From Prochlorococcus sp. AG-409-J19 (lineage in GTDB: Bacteria > Cyanobacteriota > Cyanobacteriia > PCC-6307 > Cyanobiaceae), in contig QCKC01000009.1 in assembly GCA_003215635.1 (NCBI GenBank), forward strand, positions 1-54,534: 54,534 bases of DNA, written 5' to 3'. The position numbers and the translations under genes are program-made. Below are positions 17,753 through 24,635 of the stretch, in pieces. Position 1 is the first letter of the stretch, and each line of letters opens with the position of its first letter. The notes beneath the pieces are model-generated. The model was not told the origin of the DNA. It saw only the letters and a program-made list of their open reading frames with translations, and made no database searches.

Positions 17753-18277
17753 ATGTCAGTAGGAATCTACTTCGCAACAACAACAGGAAAAACCGAGGAT
17801 ATTGCCGAACGTCTTCACGGCATACTTAGCGGTGCTGAAGCTCCTAAAGATCTCGCTGACGTATCAGATGTCAGTGAATTTACAAGCCTTGATGGCATTA
17901 TCTGCGGAATACCCACCTGGAACACTGGTGCCGACTCTGAAAGATCAGGTACTGCATGGGATTCGATGCTCGAAGACATCGGTGGATTAAGCCTCAGCGG
18001 CAAAAAGGTTGCGATTTTTGGTTTGGGTGACTCATCGACATATACAGAAAATTTCTGTGATGCTATGGAAGAACTCCATTCTTATTTCAAAAAGGCTGGG
18101 GCAACAATGGTTGGTTACGTCAGCAAATCTGATTACACATTTGAAGAGTCCAAGAGTGTAGTTGGAGATTCATTCTGCGGCCTTCCTCTTGACGAAGATA
18201 GCGAATCAGACATGACTGACGATAGATTAGAAAAATGGTGCAATCAGCTCAAGTCCGAAATAGGAGGACTCTCTTAG
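17753..18277 (+). CDS. isiB: flavodoxin
   Basis: IsiB is the FMN electron carrier that replaces ferredoxin under iron shortage. The 174 residues match long-chain flavodoxins: phosphate loop IYFATTTGKTEDIAERL near residues 5-21, FMN-stacking loop GIPTWNTGADSERSGTAWD near 51-69, and FGLGDSSTYTENFCDAMEEL near 87-106. It starts with ATG and carries its own terminator downstream. Base composition is slightly richer in GC than its neighbours, as expected for a highly expressed gene. The neighbouring ferritins, Pcb and iron ATPase support an iron-stress role. Confidence 0.97.
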   Translation: MSVGIYFATTTGKTEDIAERLHGILSGAEAPKDLADVSDVSEFTSLDGIICGIPTWNTGADSERSGTAWDSMLEDIGGLSLSGKKVAIFGLGDSSTYTENFCDAMEELHSYFKKAGATMVGYVSKSDYTFEESKSVVGDSFCGLPLDEDSESDMTDDRLEKWCNQLKSEIGGLS

Positions 18278-18310
18278 TTTCATTTCACCTTTTTTTCATA
18301 AAAACCAATA

Positions 18311-18341
18311 AAAAAGTCAGTTTTCTACAACTGGCTTTTTT
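18311..18341 (+). terminator. Rho-independent terminator after isiB
   Basis: Twelve-base arms AAAAAGTCAGTT and AACTGGCTTTTT (one G-T pair) enclose a six-base loop and end in a T run. It lies about 35 bases after the flavodoxin stop and separates it from the ABC ATPase gene. Confidence 0.8.
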
Positions 18342-18373
18342 ATTGATAATTAACCAAGTCCCATGGGGAAAAG

Positions 18374-19174
18374 ATGAACAAGGAAACCTGGCTAGATATA
18401 AAAAATGTTGAGACCTGGAATAATGGTAAAAGAGTCTTTACTGAATTAAACCTTGAACTTTATAAGGGAGAGACTACAGTAATATTTGGACCAAATGGGT
18501 CAGGCAAAAGTGGCATAATTAATCTAATTAACAGGGTAACATACCCTGTTATCAAAGGAGAAAGTCATCTAAAACTGTTTAGTGAGATTAACCCTAAACT
18601 AGATATGATAAAGTCAAAAATAAGTTTCTTGTCTACTAATATAGAAAATAGGCATTCTGGATTAAAAAATGTCAGAGAAATTATTTTGTCTGGATTATTT
18701 GGTTCTATTGGAATTAGTAGAAATCAAATTTCCAATAAGGAACATGAAGAATCAGTAGATCTCATGTTAAATAAGCTGGAGTTAAGAAGAATAGAGAATT
18801 CAAACTACTCACAATTATCAGATGGGCAAAAAAGAAGAGTATTACTAGCCAGGGCGCTTATTAAACAACCAGAAATTCTTGTCCTTGATGAACCAACTAG
18901 AGGGTTAGACCTAAAATCAAGATTTCAATTCATCAATGAACTTAGAAAGATATCTCAAACAAATAAAACTATATTGATGGTTACACATAATGTACACAAT
19001 ATATATCCAGAGGTTGACAGATTGCTTTTTCTAAAAGAAGGTTCAATTATACAAGATGGGCCACCTGATGAAATCCTTACTTCAAAGAAATTAACTGAAC
19101 TTTTTGACTTACATTTGCAAGTTTTAAGGCATAACAAAATATTCCATGTTGAACCAACTGGTTTAAATCTTTAA
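18374..19174 (+). CDS. orphan ABC transporter ATP-binding protein
   Basis: The 266 residues form a complete ABC ATPase: Walker A FGPNGSGKSGIINLI near residue 38, signature LSDGQKRRVLLARAL near 155, Walker B ILVLDEPTRGLD near 178 and H-loop VTHNVHN near 212. It resembles YlmA/ModF-type or siderophore-type ATPases. No permease or binding protein is adjacent, so it may serve a transporter coded elsewhere or act alone. ATG follows a GGGGAAA ribosome site. The final Walker A residue is Gly rather than Thr/Ser after the Ser (GKSG), which is worth noting but does not remove the key Lys-Ser pair. Confidence 0.85.
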   Translation: MNKETWLDIKNVETWNNGKRVFTELNLELYKGETTVIFGPNGSGKSGIINLINRVTYPVIKGESHLKLFSEINPKLDMIKSKISFLSTNIENRHSGLKNVREIILSGLFGSIGISRNQISNKEHEESVDLMLNKLELRRIENSNYSQLSDGQKRRVLLARALIKQPEILVLDEPTRGLDLKSRFQFINELRKISQTNKTILMVTHNVHNIYPEVDRLLFLKEGSIIQDGPPDEILTSKKLTELFDLHLQVLRHNKIFHVEPTGLNL

Positions 19175-19201
19175 ATTCTAGGTCGAATAATATGTTTAAT
19201 A

Positions 19202-19426
19202 CTAATTAACCATTAATATATAAACTATTATCGTCAATGACAAGGCTATGAATGAAAGAAACCTGTTATTATTTATCGCTTGAAAGATTGACTTATTGTT
19301 ATTGATAGATTTTTTCTGAAAATTACTTCCATATGGACGGCCACATTCTCTACATATTAACCTTCCTGCCAAAGCCCTATCAGCACTAAAGCTGGTAGAC
19401 CCACAATTAGAGCAAGACTTAATCAC
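19202..19426 (-). CDS. small zinc-ribbon membrane protein
   Basis: This 74-residue protein has an N-terminal zinc ribbon with Cys-x2-Cys twice (CSNCGS near residue 5 and CRECGRPYG near 25) and a C-terminal membrane span (FLSFIALSLTIIVYILMV). A polar Asn/Lys-rich linker joins them. Similar small ribbon proteins are common in picocyanobacteria; function is unknown. It lies convergent with the ABC ATPase gene, 27 bases away. Confidence 0.7.
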   Translation of the reverse strand: MIKSCSNCGSTSFSADRALAGRLICRECGRPYGSNFQKKSINNNKSIFQAINNNRFLSFIALSLTIIVYILMVN

Positions 19427-19540
19427 TAATTAGGTTCCTCCCTAATCGTAAATCTATAAAACTAAATCTAATCATATAAATATATGAGAAGGAAGAGATA
19501 TCATGATATCCATAAATAAAGACAATAAAATCAAAGTAGT

Positions 19541-20287
19541 TTAATTAGACTTGTCCCAAAAAGGCTCCAAGAAATCCAGAGGTTTATGCACAGTTTCCGA
19601 AAAAATCAATAAGGATGTTGACTTAAATGAATAAAGTAGTTCATTCTCAGAATTAACTAAAAAAGTGGCTCCTCTTTGAGTAAGGAATTCAGGATAAGGA
19701 ATATAGATGTCCCAATTTTGAATTATCTCAATCATATTAACTAGTCTTATTGTAGCCAATTCAAAGGGCCGTAAATTGCCTTCACTGCCCAGAACATTAA
19801 ACAATTCGCCTTTAAGGCTAATAACATTTGCAATATTTATTTTGTCATCAGCAAAAACACGCTGATCAGAGGATCTATCTCCTAAATATCCTCTTAAAAC
19901 TTCTCGAAGAGTGCCTGGAGATCGATAGCCAAGGCACATCATGAAGAAATCAAGGTATTTACTAAAACTAAATTTAAAGCTTTGAGAGAGTTCAAGTTTT
20001 CTGTGCAGTTTATTATCACTAACAACCATAATATTCTCTATTGGGATTTTGGTGTATTCACTAAATTTGGATCTTGAAGCTTTATTGCCTATGCCTATCA
20101 AAACCAGCTCAATATTGGATTTCGACAGGATATCCAATTTTGGATAAAGAGCCTGAGCGTACTCAATGCTATCGAAGTCCCCAAAAAGACCAGTAATAAC
20201 GATTAATTTACGGACTTTGTTCCTAAAAGTAAATTCTTCCCTAATTCGGGTTAGAAGATAGTCTAGCTCTATGTGTTCTTCCACCAT
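19541..20287 (-). CDS. peroxiredoxin-like (AhpC/TSA-type) protein
   Basis: About 248 residues resemble the cyanobacterial peroxiredoxin-like family. The main cue is SPGTLREVLRGYLGDRSS near residue 123 with the preceding KYLDFFMMCLGY, plus a thioredoxin-like core (KLIVITGLFGDFDSIEYAQA, IELVLIGIGNKASR). No classical peroxidatic Cys (PxxxT/SxxC) is visible, so peroxidase activity is doubtful. ATG at 20287 is preferred over TTG at 20314. It is divergent from ferritin 1 across a 160-base spacer, so shared iron or oxidative-stress control is possible. Confidence 0.6.
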   Translation of the reverse strand: MVEEHIELDYLLTRIREEFTFRNKVRKLIVITGLFGDFDSIEYAQALYPKLDILSKSNIELVLIGIGNKASRSKFSEYTKIPIENIMVVSDNKLHRKLELSQSFKFSFSKYLDFFMMCLGYRSPGTLREVLRGYLGDRSSDQRVFADDKINIANVISLKGELFNVLGSEGNLRPFELATIRLVNMIEIIQNWDIYIPYPEFLTQRGATFLVNSENELLYSFKSTSLLIFSETVHKPLDFLEPFWDKSN

Positions 20288-20446
20288 AGGAATAAATTTA
20301 CAATGAAGTAACAATAGGCAATCTTTTCAAATTAACAAAATAGCATGATTAAAAATATGAGTTCAAATTAAATTTTATAAAATGTCATTAAAATCTCACC
20401 AAAATTACTACAAATACTTTAATAATTACTTAACTGAAAACTATTA

Positions 20447-20980
20447 ATGCAAGATCTTACAAAAGCCATAAACAACCACCTCGCCTGCGAATTCCAAGCA
20501 AGCCATACATATCTCGCTATGTCAATTTGGCTGAGAGAAAAGGACTTGGCTGGATTTTCGTCCTACATGCAAACCAAAAGTCAAGAAGAAAGAGGACACG
20601 CTGATCGCCTAATTGCTTACTTAGTAGATTGCGACGAACAGGTTGAACTGCCAAGTGTTGATGCACCCCAAAGAAGTTGGACCTCAACTCAAGCTCTCTT
20701 CGATCAAGTCTACGAAATGGAGCAAGCAGTCACTGCATCTATAAATAGAATTTATTCGATCGCAGAGCATGCAGGTGAAAGGAGTGCTACTGCAATGCTT
20801 GATTGGTTTGTAGGAGAACAACTTCAAGAAGAAGCAGAAGCAAGGTTTGTAAGGAAAAGACTTAGGCTGGCAAGCGATAACAGTGCAGCTTTACTACTAC
20901 TTGACCAACAATTCCTTGATGGAACGGCTTTGACCACAGTCAAAGGAGGTCCTCAATCTCTAAGCAACACAATCACATAA
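20447..20980 (+). CDS. non-haem ferritin (ferritin 1)
   Basis: Ferritins oxidise Fe(II) and store Fe(III) in a 24-subunit shell. The 177 residues match bacterial ferritin. Iron ligands are visible: Glu in CEFQASHTY near residue 14, EERGH near 47-51, YEMEQ near 91 and GEQLQEEAE near 125. Compared with E. coli FtnA the ferroxidase set looks essentially intact. It starts with ATG at 20447 after a very AT-rich leader. The nearby pcb, isiB and second ferritin place it in an iron-homeostasis island. Confidence 0.95.
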   Translation: MQDLTKAINNHLACEFQASHTYLAMSIWLREKDLAGFSSYMQTKSQEERGHADRLIAYLVDCDEQVELPSVDAPQRSWTSTQALFDQVYEMEQAVTASINRIYSIAEHAGERSATAMLDWFVGEQLQEEAEARFVRKRLRLASDNSAALLLLDQQFLDGTALTTVKGGPQSLSNTIT

Positions 20981-21027
20981 ATAATTTTCTTTACTCGATA
21001 TTGTTACCATTAAAATAAATATAAACA

Positions 21028-21043
21028 TCATAACTTATTATGA
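21028..21043. promoter_or_regulatory. dyad TCATAA-N4-TTATGA
   Basis: Six-base inverted arms flank CTTA. The AT-rich symmetry resembles Fur/PerR-type boxes loosely. It lies 47 bases after the ferritin stop, so it would act on a promoter further right, if at all. Confidence 0.25.
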
Positions 21044-21063
21044 ATAAATAGCTTTAAAACCGA

Positions 21064-21089
21064 GTAATATTCTTAATTAGAAATATTAC
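21064..21089. promoter_or_regulatory. 26-base near-perfect palindrome upstream of pcb
   Basis: Eight-base arms GTAATATT (21064-21071) and AATATTAC (21082-21089) flank a 10-base centre that is itself mostly symmetric (CTTAATTAGA). Eleven of 13 half-site positions pair by Watson-Crick rules and one by G-T. Arm spacing equals that of the isiB dyad. No T run follows, so a terminator is unlikely. Confidence 0.4.
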
Positions 21090-21190
21090 CTTTATAAGCC
21101 ATGCAAATGTTTTATTTATTTATCCGATCCTCTAACAATCAATTCCCTGTCAACTTCTACTTTCAAACCAACGTTGATTTGTTGATTTGA

Positions 21191-21239
21191 AGGGTTTATT
21201 TAGAGTTAAAAACATCAGCTTGAAACCTTTTTTTTTTTT
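21191..21239 (+). terminator. possible terminator with 12-T run before pcb
   Basis: A weak stem (AAGGGTTT pairing with AAACCTT around a loop of about 26 bases) is followed directly by twelve T at 21228-21239. It could end ferritin 1 transcripts or attenuate pcb. The stem is poor, so the call rests mainly on the T run. Confidence 0.35.
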
Positions 21240-21429
21240 GATTTACATGAATGGACTTGGAAGTATTAAAAGCAGTCAAAACAAGCTGATGAGTAAAACT
21301 AATCACCAAAAAGTATCGAATGATATTAATGACCCAACCATTTAAGACAACGTTAATAAACCATGTGAAGACTAGAGCGACATTTACAACTATAAAAAAT
21401 AAATTTATCTCGCCCTTTGCTTATTTCTC

Positions 21430-22485
21430 GTGCAGACATACGGGAACCCCAACGTTACCTATGACTGGTACGCGGGTAACTCAGGGGTGACAAACCGCTC
21501 AGGAAAATTCATCGCAGCCCATGCAGCTCATGCTGGTTTGATGATGTTCTGGGCAGGTGCATTCACCCTTTTTGAGCTAGCTCGCTACGACCCTTCCCTA
21601 CCTATGGGGAACCAAAACTTGATTTGCCTTCCTCACCTAGCTGGTCTAGGTATTGGCGGTATTCAATCAGGAGTAATTACTGAGCCTTACGCTTGCACAG
21701 TTATCGCCGTACTTCACCTTATTTTCTCTGGTGTTTTAGGAGCTGGTGGCTTGTTGCACTCTATGAAATTCGAGGGTGATCTAGGTGATGCCACTGGAAG
21801 ACCTAAGAAGTTTGACTTCGAATGGGATGATCCAGATAAACTCACTTTAATTCTTGGTCATCACTTAATTTTCCTTGGTCTTGGAAACATTCAATTCGTT
21901 GAATGGGCAAGAATTCATGGGATATGGGACTCAGCACAAGGTGTTACCAGGACTGTCCAATACAACCTTGATTTTGGAATGATTTGGAATCACCAGAGTG
22001 ATTTCCTTGCCATCAACAGTCTCGAAGATGTTATGGGTGGTCATGCCTTCTTGGCATTCTTCACAATTATCGGAGGTGTCTTCCACATCGCAACTAAACA
22101 GTTCGGTGAATACACTGAGTTCAAGGGGAAAGGATTACTTTCAGCTGAGGCTGTTCTTTCCTACTCCCTTGCTGGTGTTGGTTATATGGCTTTTGTTGCA
22201 GCATTCTGGTGCTCAACAAACACCACTATTTATCCAACCGAACTTTATGGTGATGTATTGAAACTTCAATTTGATTTCGCACCATACTTTGTGGATACTG
22301 ATCCATCTCTAGTAGGAGATGCCCATACAGCCAGAGCATGGTTGTCAAACGTCCATTTCTATCTTGGATTCTTCTTTGTTCAAGGTCATCTCTGGCATGC
22401 ACTAAGAGCTTTAGGATTCGATTTCAGACGTATCGGCAAAGCGTTCGAGAATATGGAGAACGCAAAAATCACCTCTGGTAACTGA
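21430..22485 (+). CDS. pcb: Pcb chlorophyll a/b-binding antenna protein
   Basis: Pcb proteins are six-span antenna proteins of the CP43/IsiA family that bind divinyl chlorophylls around photosystems in the thylakoid. The 351 residues show the typical opening (QTYGNPNVTYDWYAGNSGV), chlorophyll-ligand His residues in spans (AAHAAHAGLM, LIFLGLGNIQFVEWARIHG, GGHAFLAFFTIIGGVFHIA), and the end HFYLGFFFVQGHLWHALRALGFDFRR. Translation starts at GTG; homologues also begin at this residue. The large CP43 lumenal loop is absent, as in the family. Its position beside isiB and ferritins suggests the iron-stress, PSI-type Pcb rather than a constitutive one. Confidence 0.97.
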   Translation: MQTYGNPNVTYDWYAGNSGVTNRSGKFIAAHAAHAGLMMFWAGAFTLFELARYDPSLPMGNQNLICLPHLAGLGIGGIQSGVITEPYACTVIAVLHLIFSGVLGAGGLLHSMKFEGDLGDATGRPKKFDFEWDDPDKLTLILGHHLIFLGLGNIQFVEWARIHGIWDSAQGVTRTVQYNLDFGMIWNHQSDFLAINSLEDVMGGHAFLAFFTIIGGVFHIATKQFGEYTEFKGKGLLSAEAVLSYSLAGVGYMAFVAAFWCSTNTTIYPTELYGDVLKLQFDFAPYFVDTDPSLVGDAHTARAWLSNVHFYLGFFFVQGHLWHALRALGFDFRRIGKAFENMENAKITSGN

Positions 22486-22533
22486 AAGAAGGAAGTAAAT
22501 AGCCAATCTTCTTCTTCAATAATTGGGCTAACC

Positions 22534-22565
22534 AAAGTGCTCTGATTCCCCAGAGCACTTTTTTT
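22534..22565 (+). terminator. Rho-independent terminator after pcb
   Basis: Ten-base arms AAGTGCTCTG (22535-22544) and CAGAGCACTT (22551-22560) enclose a six-base loop, followed by a T run to 22565. Confidence 0.92.
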
Positions 22566-22690
22566 ACATCAAATTTTTTGCAATTAATACAAACCTCACA
22601 AAATTAAGCCACATCTCAAGGTCACGAACTAATCACAAAAGTGCCTCATGGGACCAGAAAACACCTTTCGCAGTAACCGTAGATACCAAT

Positions 22691-22722
22691 TGTTGAGAAA
22701 TGATCACCAAGTCGTCTCAACA
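22691..22722. promoter_or_regulatory. inverted repeat TGTTGAGA / TCTCAACA before CRP-type gene
   Basis: Perfect eight-base arms (22691-22698 and 22715-22722) are 16 bases apart, about 90 bases before the regulator start. The half site TTGAGA recurs at 22734 (TTGAGAAT) and in TTGAGA-N5-TCTCAA at 22774-22790, giving five half sites within 100 bases. This suggests an operator array, perhaps autoregulatory. Confidence 0.45.
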
Positions 22723-22809
22723 CTGAATTGCTATTGAGAATCGCTTGCAAATAGCTCCTCTTTCGTTTTAAATTTGAGACTTCTTCTCAACAAGCTCTAT
22801 CGGAGAACA

Positions 22810-23403
22810 ATGAGCTTTCGATTTTTACCTGACGACCCAATAGCCGCAGTGCGAATGCCTACTGGGCAATCTGTCTTGATTGACCCTTCTGCCAGATCAG
22901 GAGGAGCCTGCCTGGAAGTTCTTGAAGGTGTTGCAAGGGTCTACTGCCCTTGCGAGGAAACAGAAGGCATGACACTTGCCTTTCTTCAATCAGGAGACCA
23001 ACTGAGAACCGACCGCCTATGCAGTGAAGGTGTTTGTGTAGAGGCACTAACCCCTCTATGTTTCCGAAGTGATGCTGAAGCAAGTGACTCAGATGGTTAT
23101 GACGCCGTAAATGAATGGACTCTTCAATTACTTAGGATCAGACATCTAGGAAGCGCAGAGCAAAGATTGCAAGCCCTTTTTGCACTTCTAGTAAATAGGC
23201 TAGGAAGACGTTGTGGTGATTGGTGTGACCTACCTTTCCGTCTCACACACGAACGAATAGGAGAATTAATAGGTTCAACAAGAGTTACATCAACTCGTCT
23301 GATATCTCGCCTTAGATCAGATCAACTTATAAACGTTCCTAACGGAGAGTCAATTCTTAGGCTTTCACCGGTACTTATAGAAACTGCTCCACTAGCCGCA
23401 TGA
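22810..23403 (+). CDS. CRP/FNR-family regulator, cysteine-rich (regulator 1)
   Basis: The 197-residue protein has an N-terminal cyclic-nucleotide-type beta barrel and a C-terminal winged helix: LTHERIGELIGSTRVTSTRLISRLR near residues 145-169 is the recognition unit. The barrel lacks the FGE/RxA phosphate-binding cassette, so cAMP binding is unlikely. Eight cysteines occur (ACLE, YCPC, LCSEGVC, PLC, RRCGDWC), which could sense redox state or metal. ATG at 22810, with CGGAGA upstream, is preferred to TTG at 22774 because the latter lies inside the operator-like repeats. It overlaps the next gene by ATGA. Confidence 0.85.
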   Translation: MSFRFLPDDPIAAVRMPTGQSVLIDPSARSGGACLEVLEGVARVYCPCEETEGMTLAFLQSGDQLRTDRLCSEGVCVEALTPLCFRSDAEASDSDGYDAVNEWTLQLLRIRHLGSAEQRLQALFALLVNRLGRRCGDWCDLPFRLTHERIGELIGSTRVTSTRLISRLRSDQLINVPNGESILRLSPVLIETAPLAA

Positions 23404-23687
23404 AGAAAGCAAATACACAAGGGACATTACAAATTGGTCATAACCTTATTGCTAGCCTTTGCAAAGAGGCAGATGAGAATAGACAACGAAAAAAATACAT
23501 CGAAACAGCAATTAAAAGTTCAAAAGATCTAAATTTGCTTAAGCGATTGTTTGAAGAAGTTGCTTGGATAAAAACAAGACAGTTAGAAATCAGGAAGATA
23601 GCAATAAGCAACAAAGAGCATATGTTATTAGATTATTATTCACTGGAATTCTTATTCGAAATAATTAAAAGGAGCTTGGCTAAATAG
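23400..23687 (+). CDS. small helical protein coupled to regulator 1
   Basis: This 95-residue protein is unrecognised. It is charged and almost entirely helical (KEADENRQRKKYIETAIKSSKDLNLLKRLFEEVAWIKTRQ), without cysteines apart from one near residue 22. Its ATG overlaps the stop of regulator 1 (ATGA), so the two are translated together; it may be a partner of that regulator or simply a cotranscribed protein. It is convergent with ferritin 2, 48 bases away. Confidence 0.6.
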   Translation: MKKANTQGTLQIGHNLIASLCKEADENRQRKKYIETAIKSSKDLNLLKRLFEEVAWIKTRQLEIRKIAISNKEHMLLDYYSLEFLFEIIKRSLAK

Positions 23688-23735
23688 CAATCAGATAAAA
23701 ATAATTTTATACTAACTAAATCTCAATTAAATTTA

Positions 23736-24305
23736 TTAAAACCTTTCAGGTTTTGTTTTTCCATCTAACAATTCGGCATCAAGGATCAAGATAGCTGATG
23801 CATCGTTCCCAGAAAATTTCACCCTACCTAGTAGATGTGCAAATTCATCTTCCGATTTTGTTTGACCTTCAATAATTGGATCTAAGAAAACAGTAGATCT
23901 GATATCCGAGGATCGCTCCGATAGTTCGTATAAATTTTGCAATGATGTTGTGATATCAGATTCAGAATGAAAGGATGCCGCGATAGTTTGCTCGATAGAA
24001 TCCCAGGATTGAGATGGAGCAGGTAATTCTGACAACTGGGGAGACTGACCTCTTGATATTAAGTAATCTGCGAATTTTTCTGCATGTTGCTGTTCTCCAT
24101 TTGACTCATCAGAGAAGAATTTAGAGAAACCACGAAGCTCTCTTTCTGCAAACCATATTGCCAACGCAAAATATTGAGCGCTTGCATTTCTTTCCATCCT
24201 TAAATGATCATTAAATGAGGAAAGAAGCGAAGCCTCCATAGGCTCCGCTATAGCTCTAACTGAGTCGCCTATGGAAACAGTGGAGAGTTTTTGAGAAAAA
24301 ACCAT
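23736..24305 (-). CDS. ferritin-like protein (ferritin 2), divergent metal site
   Basis: The 189 residues align with bacterial ferritin: MERNASAQYFALAIWFAERELRGFSKFF near residues 35-62 and GEQQHAEKFADYL near 70-82 keep the A-site Glu, Glu and His. The second half differs. Where ferritin 1 has VYEMEQ, this protein has SFHSES; where ferritin 1 has VGEQLQEEAE, this one has IEGQTKSEDE, losing Glu residues that bind iron in E. coli FtnA. It may therefore be a specialised or heteropolymeric subunit. An N-terminal extension of about 25 residues is present. ATG start; no signal peptide. Confidence 0.85.
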   Translation of the reverse strand: MVFSQKLSTVSIGDSVRAIAEPMEASLLSSFNDHLRMERNASAQYFALAIWFAERELRGFSKFFSDESNGEQQHAEKFADYLISRGQSPQLSELPAPSQSWDSIEQTIAASFHSESDITTSLQNLYELSERSSDIRSTVFLDPIIEGQTKSEDEFAHLLGRVKFSGNDASAILILDAELLDGKTKPERF

Positions 24306-24335
24306 AGATATAAAAAGACTCAGGCAATTAGATCT

Positions 24336-24479
24336 TCACCATGTTACATCAGAACGTATCCTTTGATACACCTCCTTCGCTTTTGTTAGTTCTAAGGCTA
24401 TCGGCCTCTTTAGTAACTTATAATGGGAATGAATAACATCAACGGTTGTTCCGTAACTATTGATGAAAATAACCACAAG
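24336..24479 (-). CDS. small hypothetical protein downstream of iron ATPase
   Basis: A short leftward frame reads protein-like in its second half (VDVIHSHYKLLKRPIALELT then KAKEVYQRIRSDVTW), rich in basic and helical residues. GTG at 24479 gives 47 residues; an upstream TTG/ATG-type extension to 24542 gives 68 but would overlap the rightward cysteine-rich ORF further. No family is recognised. Confidence is low because the two overlapping frames cannot both be strongly expressed without interference. Confidence 0.4.
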   Translation of the reverse strand, partial: LVVIFINSYGTTVDVIHSHYKLLKRPIALELTKAKEVYQRIRSDVTW

Positions 24480-24594
24480 AAAAAGGGCAAGTTCATTTGA
24501 ACAGACAAACCTCCTTAGATCAAATAAAAAGAAAAGCTGCAAAAAGAGTAAATGCTCAAAATGGAAAGGTGGAAACTGTAAGTGTGGTAAATAG
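24463..24594 (+). CDS. Cys/Lys-rich micropeptide (43 aa)
   Basis: An ATG-started frame of 43 codons encodes a very basic peptide. The N-terminal half is MKITTRKRASSFEQTNLL and the C-terminal half reads SCKKSKCSKWKGGNCKCGK, with four cysteines spaced Cys-x4-Cys-x7-Cys-x-Cys. This metallothionein-like tail, in an iron island, suggests metal or Fe-S-cluster binding, which is inference only. It partly overlaps the opposite-strand frame at 24336-24479. No clear ribosome-binding site was found. Confidence 0.4.
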   Translation: MKITTRKRASSFEQTNLLRSNKKKSCKKSKCSKWKGGNCKCGK

Positions 24595-24635
24595 TAAGAG
24601 TCGGATAATTAAATCTAATTATTCTCTAACATAAC

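Larger units (their letters stand above)
20981..21429. other. long leader/intergenic region between ferritin 1 and pcb
   Basis: This 449-base AT-rich stretch has no convincing gene; a 32-codon ORF at 21248 looks like chance. It contains two inverted repeats, a possible terminator ending in 12 T (all listed separately) and then about 190 bases before the pcb start. A long pcb 5' untranslated region is likely. Confidence 0.6.

Noticed and set aside
21248..21346. 32-codon ORF in the pcb upstream region
   Set aside because: Polar, low-complexity product with no ribosome site; more likely part of an untranslated leader.
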